Source: Sideroxydans sp.
GTDB lineage: Bacteria; Pseudomonadota; Gammaproteobacteria; Burkholderiales; Gallionellaceae
Direction: 5' to 3'
Length of the DNA stretch: 5,704 nucleotides
Assembly (NCBI GenBank): GCA_030823965.1
Contig: JAVBYP010000152.1
Coordinates: 1 to 5,704, forward strand
Of this stretch, positions 1 to 5,704 are shown in pieces (the stretch's first letter is position 1; each line of letters begins with the position of its first letter). The notes below the pieces were generated by a model. It had not been told where the DNA came from. It saw nothing but the letters and a program-made list of their open reading frames with translations, and did no database searches. The translations under genes were made by a program, and so were the position numbers.

Positions 1-43
1 GCCGTTCGTATCGAATGAATAGAGAACGGAGTAGCATCCAAAC

Positions 44-50
44 AAGGGGG
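44..50 (+). promoter_or_regulatory. Candidate Shine-Dalgarno for the PhnD-like lipoprotein
   Basis: A purine run AAGGGGG lies 12 bases before ATG 63. The spacing is somewhat long but usable. It supports initiation at ATG 63 over the in-frame ATG 15, because the upstream start would put 16 polar, basic residues in front of an otherwise complete lipoprotein signal peptide. Confidence 0.45.
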
Positions 51-62
51 CAGAAAAATAAA

Positions 63-968
63 ATGGAACTGTGGAAGCGCTTGGGGCTATTGATTGTCGT
101 ACTGCTGACCGTCTCTTGCGACCAGCAGGATGAGTCCCCTTATCAGCCGACTTTCAGCAAGACATCAAGCTCGACTTCTTTGGAATACATCGTAGGGATC
201 CATCCCTTACACAATCCCCAGAAGCTTTTCGAGGTCTATGGCCCTATCGTGGATCATCTCAATGCAAAGATCCCCAATGCACACTTCCATCTAGAAGCCT
301 CTCGCAATTATGAGGAGTTCGATAAGAAACTTTATAGCGGCTATTTCGATTTTGCGATGCCCAATCCTTATCAAACCGTAAGGTCGATCAAAGTAGGCTA
401 TTCCGTGTTTGGGAAGATGGGTGATGACGATGAGTTCAGAGGCATCATCTTAGTACGCAAAGATGCAGGGATCCGTTCTGTCCTTGATCTAAAGGGTAAG
501 AAAGTCTCCTATCCGGCCATCACAGCCTTGGCTGCTACCATGATGCCGCAGTATTACCTGCAGACGCACGGTCTTGATGTTAAGCGGGATATCGAAAATG
601 TGTATGTGGGTTCACAAGAGTCCTCCATCATGAATGTCTATCTTGGCCAAGTGTCAGCTGGAGCGACATGGCCAGTGCCTTGGAAGGCATTCATAAAGGA
701 ACATCCAGATAAAGCATCGCAACTTGAGGTCAAATGGCAAACGGGATCGTTGCCCAACAATGGCTGGGTCGTGCGCAAGGATGTCTCTCCGGAAATGTCG
801 CAGAAGGTCGCTTCTGCGTTGTTTGAATTGAATGCGAGCGAGGAAGGGCGAAAGATGTTGGAACGGCTCCCTATCTCCAAATTCGAAAAAGCCAATAACG
901 CGACTTACGAACCAGTCGAAGACTATCTGGAGAGATTCTCCATGGTCGTCCGTCCGATCGAACGGTGA
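63..968 (+). CDS. PhnD-like periplasmic substrate-binding lipoprotein, probable sensory partner of the adjacent diguanylate cyclase
   Basis: This is a 301-residue protein of the phosphate/phosphite/phosphonate (PhnD/PtxB) type of ABC-transporter binding proteins. Residues 1-18 form a lipoprotein signal peptide: a basic start (K5, R6), a Leu/Val core, then LTVSC with the lipidated Cys19. Asp20 follows the Cys, which in well-studied Gram-negatives favours retention in the inner membrane. A Ser/Thr-rich linker (about 20-40) leads to the binding fold, which opens at YIVGIHPLHNP and includes the family-typical segments DFAMPNPYQ, ILVRKDAGI, DLKGKKVSYP and GWVVRKDV. The loop that in PhnD carries Ser-Thr-Ser-Gly reads TALA (154-157), the usual His of the GSH segment is Gln185, and the usual acidic residue near the second hinge is replaced by an ATWPVPW segment (Trp203, Trp207). 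The ligand is therefore unknown and need not be a phosphonate. No permease or ATPase gene is visible. The stop overlaps or abuts the next gene, implying one operon. ATG 63 is preferred; ATG 15 is in frame, and the frame stays open to the left edge. Confidence 0.85.
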   Translation: MELWKRLGLLIVVLLTVSCDQQDESPYQPTFSKTSSSTSLEYIVGIHPLHNPQKLFEVYGPIVDHLNAKIPNAHFHLEASRNYEEFDKKLYSGYFDFAMPNPYQTVRSIKVGYSVFGKMGDDDEFRGIILVRKDAGIRSVLDLKGKKVSYPAITALAATMMPQYYLQTHGLDVKRDIENVYVGSQESSIMNVYLGQVSAGATWPVPWKAFIKEHPDKASQLEVKWQTGSLPNNGWVVRKDVSPEMSQKVASALFELNASEEGRKMLERLPISKFEKANNATYEPVEDYLERFSMVVRPIER

Positions 969-971
969 GAG
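964..971 (+). promoter_or_regulatory. Candidate ribosome binding site at the gene junction
   Basis: GGTGAGAG sits over the stop codon of the lipoprotein gene (TGA 966-968), just upstream of ATG 974, and can act as a short-spaced Shine-Dalgarno for it. The alternative start GTG 965 overlaps the same stop as GTGA but has no purine-rich motif before it. Either choice places the cyclase start on the upstream stop, which suggests translational coupling. Confidence 0.4.
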
Positions 972-973
972 AT

Positions 974-3076
974 ATGCGCTTCGACAAGCTCAGCGGAACA
1001 CTATCACTCAGGTCGACCCGGCTTCAAATGATGGTCTGGTTCGTATCGGCTGCTCTGCTATTAATGTTGAGCTTCGGATACTGGCAACTGAATCAGCAAC
1101 GTGATTTCATCTATGGAGTGACGAATGAACGTGCCATGGCCATCTCCCATCAGATATCCGTAAGCACTGCATCTTGGGCACTTGCGGGCGATCTGGCGGG
1201 GATGCAGGAAGTATTGCTCGGTTTCAATGATGCACAAGACATTCAGCGTGCCTATTTTATTGATTCACACGGCAAGGTACTTGCATCGACCGAGCCGGAT
1301 AAGATCGGCCTTTCCCTCACGGATAAGGTCAGCCTAGACCTTCTCGAATCCAACGCTAGCGATCAGATCGTTCTGGCAGATGAAAATAACTTGATCGCAG
1401 TCGCACATCCAGTAATGGCTGGACAGCGGCTAGTCGGATGGTTGCGCGTAGATATGAGCAGGGATTCAGCGAATGCAAACATAGCAGCCATTAAAAGCTT
1501 GTGGATGAACTTCACCATCGTCGCTGTGTTCTTGGTCGTCACCATCTCCTTCCTATTGTCGAGGAAGCTCACTATTGGTTTGAACCATCTGATGCAAGTC
1601 GCTACCGAGGTGGCGCATGGCAAAGACACAAGGGCTACGATAGCGTCACCTGAAGAGGTTGGTATATTGGCTCGTCATCTTAATGAGATGCTGGATACGC
1701 TGGCACGACAGAAAAGCGAATTGTTGGTAGCCTCAGATGCTTTAAGAGAATCAAGGGAAGGATTTCAGCGCCTACTCGATACGATGGCGGAAGGCATGTA
1801 TGAAGTAGATACCCAAGGTCGTTGCGTCTATGTCAATCAGGCGTTCTTACAGATTCTCGGCTATCAGGATAGTGACGAGGTCATTGGAAGACATATCCAT
1901 GAGTTGATACATCATCACTCCGATGACGGCTTGTATCCAGCAAGCGAATGCAAGATGTATCGAGCCTATGAGAAGCATGAAAACATCAATGTGTCCGATG
2001 AGGCGTTCTGGCGTAAAGACGGCACTTCTATCCCCGTTGAATACTGGTCGCACCCCATCATTAAAGACGGATCAGTAGTCGGCGCGATTGCGACGTTCAT
2101 CGACATCACCGAACGAATCCGAGCAGAGCAGGCATTGCGGGAGAGTGAGTCGCAGATGCGCCAGATCGTGGAGAACGCACCGTTTGGTGCACATCTATAT
2201 GAATTGATGCCAGACCAAAGGCTGGTGTTCATTGGGGCGAATAAGGCCGCCGACAACATACTTGGCTTGGACCATCAGAAGTTGGTTGGCAAGTTGCTCG
2301 AAGAGGCATTCCCATCGTTGAAAGACACATCGACACCTGCAATCTTTCGACGTGTCGCCGAAACGGGTGATCATTTTGAGACGGATCATTTTGGATACGA
2401 TGGAGAGGGGATCCATAGCATCTTCGATATGCATGCTTTCCAAGCGGGAAGGAATCGTTTAGCTGTTTTCTTCGTCGATGTCACCGAACGTAAGCACCAC
2501 GAAGAGCAGGTACGCCATATGGCTTTCTATGATGTACTCACCAAGTTACCGAATCGTCGCCTGCTGAATGACAGATTGAGGCAAACGATAGCGATGAGCA
2601 AGAGAAACGGCACCTACGGCGCATTGATGTTCCTTGATCTGGATAATTTCAAACCACTCAATGACTCGCATGGACATGTGGTTGGAGATCTACTCTTAGT
2701 CGAGGTGGCGAATCGCTTAAGAAAATGTGTCCGAGAAATGGATACTGTCGCACGATTTGGCGGGGATGAGTTCGTGGTGATGCTGAGCGAGCTGGGAGAA
2801 GACAAAGTAGCTGCAAGCGCTCTCGCACAGATCGTCACCGAGAAGATCCTCGCTAAGTTGGCGGAACCCTATGTTCTTTCGATCAGTCATGAAGGCGAAG
2901 CAGATTCCAGCGTGACGCATCACTGTACTGCCAGTATCGGCATCGTCATTTTCAATGGCTCGGAGGCTAGCCAAGAGGAGATCCTGAAATATGCAGATAC
3001 TGCGATGTATGAAGCAAAATCTTCAGGTCGCAACAGGATCCAGTATCGTGAGTTGAACAAGGACGCGGCTGTTTGA
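974..3076 (+). CDS. Membrane diguanylate cyclase: periplasmic sensor, HAMP, PAS-PAS-GGDEF
   Basis: This 700-residue inner-membrane protein is predicted to make c-di-GMP from two GTP. The domain order, numbered from ATG 974, is as follows. TM1 is about 19-39, followed by a periplasmic Cache/PDC-like sensor of about 135 residues (contains RAYFIDSHGKVLAST and a WLRVDMS strand). TM2 is about 178-196 and HAMP about 197-250. PAS1 is about 264-381, ending DITER, and PAS2 about 394-507, ending DVTER. The GGDEF domain is about 517-693. The cyclase has the entry motif D520-LTKLPNR, metal-site LDLDNFK, NDSHGH, an intact GGDEF at 596-600, and SGRNRI near the end. An RxxD inhibitory site (REMD, 587-590) lies five residues before GGDEF, so product feedback is expected. 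There is no EAL or HD-GYP domain. A short insert before the ASIGI strand is, as I recall, common in proteobacterial GGDEF proteins. The start overlaps or abuts the lipoprotein gene, so the two are probably co-translated and the lipoprotein may dock on the periplasmic domain. GTG 965 is an alternative start giving 703 residues. Confidence 0.93.
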   Translation: MRFDKLSGTLSLRSTRLQMMVWFVSAALLLMLSFGYWQLNQQRDFIYGVTNERAMAISHQISVSTASWALAGDLAGMQEVLLGFNDAQDIQRAYFIDSHGKVLASTEPDKIGLSLTDKVSLDLLESNASDQIVLADENNLIAVAHPVMAGQRLVGWLRVDMSRDSANANIAAIKSLWMNFTIVAVFLVVTISFLLSRKLTIGLNHLMQVATEVAHGKDTRATIASPEEVGILARHLNEMLDTLARQKSELLVASDALRESREGFQRLLDTMAEGMYEVDTQGRCVYVNQAFLQILGYQDSDEVIGRHIHELIHHHSDDGLYPASECKMYRAYEKHENINVSDEAFWRKDGTSIPVEYWSHPIIKDGSVVGAIATFIDITERIRAEQALRESESQMRQIVENAPFGAHLYELMPDQRLVFIGANKAADNILGLDHQKLVGKLLEEAFPSLKDTSTPAIFRRVAETGDHFETDHFGYDGEGIHSIFDMHAFQAGRNRLAVFFVDVTERKHHEEQVRHMAFYDVLTKLPNRRLLNDRLRQTIAMSKRNGTYGALMFLDLDNFKPLNDSHGHVVGDLLLVEVANRLRKCVREMDTVARFGGDEFVVMLSELGEDKVAASALAQIVTEKILAKLAEPYVLSISHEGEADSSVTHHCTASIGIVIFNGSEASQEEILKYADTAMYEAKSSGRNRIQYRELNKDAAV

Positions 3077-3095
3077 TCTACTGAATGACGTGCGC

Positions 3096-3905
3096 TTAAC
3101 GTTTCAACCCAGTCAGATGTAGCAAGGTGGTCGCGATCTCTTCGACCGAGATGGTCGTCACATCCAACATCGGTATGCCAGCTTTACGCATCATCTCTTC
3201 CGCCTGCTTCACCTCTTTCTTGCAATTCTCCAGCGAAGCATAACGACTGTTGGGCATGCGCTCAGAGCGTATCTGTGCCAGACGTTCTGGTTGGATGGTG
3301 AGTCCGTGAAGTTTCTTGATGAGGGGTTTGACGGAGCTGGGCAAGGAGTTGTTCTCAAAATCTTCAGGCACCAGCGGATAGTTCGCTGCAAAGATACCGA
3401 ACTGCAAAGCGAGGTAGAGCGAGGTGGGCGATTTGCCGCAACGTGATACACCGACCAAGATGATCTGCGCACGCCCCAGGTCCTTGGTGACGCCGCCATC
3501 GTCATGGTTCAGTGCATAGTTCACCGCATCCATGCGTTCGTTGTAATGCACGCCAGTCTCGTGAGAGCGGCCGACAGCATGTGAGGAGCGGATGCCCAAC
3601 TCGTTCTCGATAGGTACGATGAAGCTCTCGAACAGATCGAGGATGAGCGAATCGCTCTGTTCGATGATGTCGTGGATCTCAGGCACGATCAGCGTGCTGA
3701 ATACGATAGGGCGTTGTCCATCGTGCTGTGCGGCTTCGTTGATGGTCTTCAAAGCCCCCTGCGCTTTTTCAACAGAATCGATGAAGGGAAGGGTGACTTG
3801 ATTGAATTGGATGCCATCGAACTGGCTCAACATACTGCGACCCAATTTCTCAACCGTGATGCCTGTCCGGTCTGAGATGAAGAATGCGGTGCGTTTGATA
3901 CTCAT
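3096..3905 (-). CDS. ppsR: Phosphoenolpyruvate synthase regulatory protein (bifunctional Ser/Thr kinase and pyrophosphorylase, DUF299/PPRP family)
   Basis: This cytoplasmic regulator of 269 residues is close to the family's usual length of roughly 270-280. In the characterised family it inactivates PEP synthase by ADP-dependent phosphorylation of an active-site threonine and reactivates it by phosphate-dependent, pyrophosphate-forming dephosphorylation, so it gates pyruvate-to-PEP conversion. Visible hallmarks are the N-terminal FFISDRTGIT (SDRTG at 11-15), the conserved segment YNERMDAVNYALNHDDG (121-137), and the P-loop GVSRCGKS (152-159) followed by PTSLYLA. Next come the NYPLVPEDF segment and a C-terminal motif with NSRYAS. 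The start ATG (3903-3905) has a good Shine-Dalgarno AGGTGG four bases upstream. The gene is convergent with the + strand cyclase across only 19 bases. It follows the second GGDEF gene on the same strand after a 97-base gap-plus-stop region, without overlap. In many proteobacteria ppsR lies divergent from ppsA, but no ppsA is seen here. All key motifs are intact, so the protein should be functional. Confidence 0.96.
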   Translation of the reverse strand: MSIKRTAFFISDRTGITVEKLGRSMLSQFDGIQFNQVTLPFIDSVEKAQGALKTINEAAQHDGQRPIVFSTLIVPEIHDIIEQSDSLILDLFESFIVPIENELGIRSSHAVGRSHETGVHYNERMDAVNYALNHDDGGVTKDLGRAQIILVGVSRCGKSPTSLYLALQFGIFAANYPLVPEDFENNSLPSSVKPLIKKLHGLTIQPERLAQIRSERMPNSRYASLENCKKEVKQAEEMMRKAGIPMLDVTTISVEEIATTLLHLTGLKR

Positions 3906-3909
3906 GTTT

Positions 3910-3915
3910 CCACCT
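3910..3915 (-). promoter_or_regulatory. Shine-Dalgarno of ppsR
   Basis: On the - strand AGGTGG precedes the ppsR ATG with four bases between. It is the clearest ribosome binding site in the window and fixes the ppsR start, which also agrees with the family's N-terminal MSIKRTAFFISDRTG. Confidence 0.6.
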
Positions 3916-3957
3916 GTAAAGGGGTCGGAATGAATGTCTTAGTGAAGGAACATCGTA

Positions 3958-3989
3958 TCACTAGCAGCTTACTTGGAGCTTGCTAGGGA
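3958..3989 (-). terminator. Imperfect stem-loop after the second GGDEF gene, possible terminator or mRNA 3' end structure
   Basis: CTAGCAGCT (3961-3969) pairs with AGC-T-TGCTAG (3977-3986), giving nine base pairs with one bulged T and a seven-base loop. Two outer pairs (3958-3959 with 3988-3989) could extend it past an A/G mismatch. It starts about nine bases beyond the TGA of the upstream GGDEF gene and lies in the gap before ppsR. Neither strand shows the U-run expected of a classical Rho-independent terminator, so it may instead be a processing or mRNA stability element. Confidence 0.35.
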
Positions 3990-3998
3990 GTATCCAGC

Positions 3999-5702
3999 TC
4001 ATTCGCTAAAGAACACCGCACAGTTGCGTCCATTATGTTTGGCTTGATACAAAGCGATATCGGCTTCTTTTTTCAGCGATTCGATATTGGCTTTTTCGGG
4101 TTTGGGGAAGGAGACCCCGATGCTGCCTGAGATCTGACAGTTCTTTCCAAGTATCACGAATGGTTGGCTTAGCTCAGCGAGCAAGCGTTGAGTGATCTCG
4201 TGAGGCGTTCGTTCGGAGATGCTTTCTAAAAGTATCGCGAACTCATCCCCGCCGATCCGAGCGACCGTATCGGTGTCCCGCACGCACAGCTTCATTCTGT
4301 CAGCAGCTTGGCGTAATAACTCATCGCCGGCATCGTGACCTAAGGTGTCATTCACCTCTTTGAAATGATCGAGGTCGAGCATGATGAAAGCAAGATTATT
4401 GGTGTTGCGAGCCACTTTTTTCAGTGCCAACAACAGACGGTCTTCAAACAGAGTCCGGTTCGGCAATCCTGTGAGCGCATCGAAATTGGCTTTTTGATGC
4501 AGTATCTCTTCTAGTTGTTTCTTTTCAGTGATCTCTTGTTTCACCGCGACATACTTCCGAATATTGCCGTCGGCATCCAAGATGGGAGAGATGGAGACAG
4601 ATTCCCAATATAGAGATCCATCACGTCGCTTGTTCCTGATCTCGCCAGACCAAGAGGCACCAGAGGTGAGCGTTCCCCATAGATGTTGGTAGAACTCAGT
4701 ATTGTGTTCGCCTGATTTGAGGATGCGGGGGTTCTTTCCGATCACTTCGGATTTTGGATATCCAGTGACTTCGACGAACTTGGGATTGACGTACTCGATA
4801 CGTCCACTTGCGTCGGTGATAGCTACTGACAGTGGCGCACTCTGCAAGGCAGTCAATAATGTTTGGTTCTCGACATCAGCCAACTTGCGATCAGTGATGT
4901 CCCGATTGTTCGCTCTGCGTCCCAAGAACTTCCCATCCTTATCGAAGATGGGTTGGCATGCATGATTGATCCAGCGTTCTTCCCCTGCCTTGTTGATGAT
5001 GCGGATATCCATGACTTCCGCCTCATGATCCCCGATCTCGGCGAAATGCCTAGCAACACCGATGCGTTCACGCGGTGACAGGATATCTTGAACACTTATT
5101 TTTCCCGATAGGAAGTCACTGGCTGGGTAGCCGGTCACGCTCTCGCAGGCGGGGCTGTTGTAGAGCATCTCCCCCGTGGGAGATATCCATGTCTCCCAAT
5201 CGAACGTGTAGTCGGCCACGGCGCGGAACCATTGTTCACTCTTGGCTAGGGCGATCGCATCTATCCTTAATTCTTCTTCTATCTCGATCCGACGCTGAGT
5301 CTCTTTATGCAGGGATTGGTAGGTTTGATACAGACTGATCAACAACCCCGTAAGGACGAGTATGTAGCTTACTTTTTTGAATAGATGAGCCAGGTTGAAT
5401 TCCGTGTCATTGATGCTTTCTGAGAAAGGCATGAACACTGACTGCGTGACAAGTCCAACGATCAATGACAGTACTAACCAATGTTCGAAGTCGTTGTCTT
5501 TCCATGCGCCTTTGAACAGGTAGCCAACGAGTGCGAGTAAGAAGAGCAGGGCGGGGATCAGCTCAAAAGGTCGATGGATCCATGGACCTTCGGTCGTGAG
5601 TTGTGGCAACGGGGCGACCGAAAATAAGAAGAAACAAGCGAGTGTCGCCAGACCCGTCCACCAAAACACCTTGGTATGTGAATGTAAGAAACCGTCATCG
5701 CC
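3999..5702 (-). CDS. Membrane-bound PAS-PAS-GGDEF diguanylate cyclase, 5' end beyond the window
   Basis: This predicted diguanylate cyclase is missing its N-terminus. The frame is open to the right edge. The only start-like codon near it, GTG 5669, has no Shine-Dalgarno and falls at the front of a helix, so the true start is probably outside. Numbering from that codon, hydrophobic helices lie at about 2-20, 34-52, 64-80 and 99-115, and the segment NLAHLFKKVSY precedes the last. This looks like a MASE3/MASE4-style integral sensor, but the exact family is unsure. A charged coiled linker (116-145) leads to PAS1 (about 144-262, ending DITDRK) and PAS2 (about 268-384, ending EITEKK). PAS2 has GKNPRILKSG and YWESVSISPI, a pattern shared with redox PAS domains such as NifL. 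The GGDEF domain (about 393-556) has FDALTGLPNR, LDLDHFK, NDTLGHDAGD, GGDEF (473-477) and the RxxD inhibitory site RDTD (464-467), so it appears active and feedback-inhibited. It lies upstream of ppsR on the same strand, and no EAL domain is present. Confidence 0.9.
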   Translation of the reverse strand, partial: GDDGFLHSHTKVFWWTGLATLACFFLFSVAPLPQLTTEGPWIHRPFELIPALLFLLALVGYLFKGAWKDNDFEHWLVLSLIVGLVTQSVFMPFSESINDTEFNLAHLFKKVSYILVLTGLLISLYQTYQSLHKETQRRIEIEEELRIDAIALAKSEQWFRAVADYTFDWETWISPTGEMLYNSPACESVTGYPASDFLSGKISVQDILSPRERIGVARHFAEIGDHEAEVMDIRIINKAGEERWINHACQPIFDKDGKFLGRRANNRDITDRKLADVENQTLLTALQSAPLSVAITDASGRIEYVNPKFVEVTGYPKSEVIGKNPRILKSGEHNTEFYQHLWGTLTSGASWSGEIRNKRRDGSLYWESVSISPILDADGNIRKYVAVKQEITEKKQLEEILHQKANFDALTGLPNRTLFEDRLLLALKKVARNTNNLAFIMLDLDHFKEVNDTLGHDAGDELLRQAADRMKLCVRDTDTVARIGGDEFAILLESISERTPHEITQRLLAELSQPFVILGKNCQISGSIGVSFPKPEKANIESLKKEADIALYQAKHNGRNCAVFFSE

Positions 5703-5704
5703 CC

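Noticed and set aside
15..62. Longer N-terminus of the lipoprotein from ATG 15
   Set aside because: It would add 16 polar and basic residues before a complete lipoprotein signal peptide; ATG 63 has a purine-rich motif upstream and gives a normal signal peptide length.
63..968. Phosphonate uptake operon
   Set aside because: No permease or ATPase gene follows, the next gene is a cyclase, and phosphonate-contact residues appear replaced. Genes left of the window cannot be excluded.
1363..2974. Several antisense open frames of 68-97 codons within the first cyclase gene
   Set aside because: They have no recognisable domains and lie opposite a gene with continuous domain homology; they are frame shadows.
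3592..3875. Small + strand open frames opposite ppsR
   Set aside because: They are short and overlapping, without family motifs, and opposite a highly conserved gene.
3906..3998. Sigma-70 promoter for ppsR
   Set aside because: Best -10-like match (TACGAT) has no acceptable -35 at proper spacing; the best -35-like match (TTCACT) has no -10. Not reported as a feature.
2522..4490. Recent duplication giving the two GGDEF domains
   Set aside because: The shared stretches are the general GGDEF core motifs; linkers and non-motif residues differ widely, so family resemblance explains them.
5667..5669. GTG as the start of the right-hand cyclase
   Set aside because: There is no Shine-Dalgarno, it falls at the edge of a membrane helix, and the frame stays open to the window edge; truncation is more likely.

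Overview
The window is about 50% GC and reads as a chromosomal segment of a Gram-negative proteobacterium. The mix of a PpsR-type regulator, HAMP/PAS/GGDEF proteins and a PhnD-like lipoprotein suggests a betaproteobacterium, perhaps near Gallionellaceae/Nitrosomonadales. That placement comes from recalled protein style, not from a search. There is no sign of phage, transposon, CRISPR or RNA genes. Coding density is high, and the longest non-coding gap is about 93 bases.

Layout: (1) On the + strand, a PhnD-like periplasmic substrate-binding lipoprotein (63-968) is followed with overlap or near-contact by a membrane diguanylate cyclase (974-3076, or from GTG 965). The order of the latter is TM, periplasmic sensor, TM, HAMP, PAS, PAS, GGDEF. 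(2) Convergent with these on the - strand is ppsR (3096-3905), the bifunctional kinase/pyrophosphorylase that regulates PEP synthase. (3) Upstream of ppsR on the same strand is a second membrane-bound PAS-PAS-GGDEF protein (3999-5702). Its N-terminus is cut by the right edge of the window.

How the genes may work together: the first two genes look like a two-part sensor. The binding protein carries a lipobox Cys followed by Asp, so it is probably anchored in the inner membrane beside the cyclase, and ligand capture would modulate c-di-GMP synthesis. No transporter permease or ATPase is visible, and the residues that normally grip a phosphonate appear replaced, which argues for a sensory rather than an uptake role. 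The second cyclase would add an independent c-di-GMP input through a multi-helix membrane domain and two PAS domains. PpsR controls the pyruvate/PEP node; its link to the cyclases is positional only, and its usual partner ppsA is not in the window.
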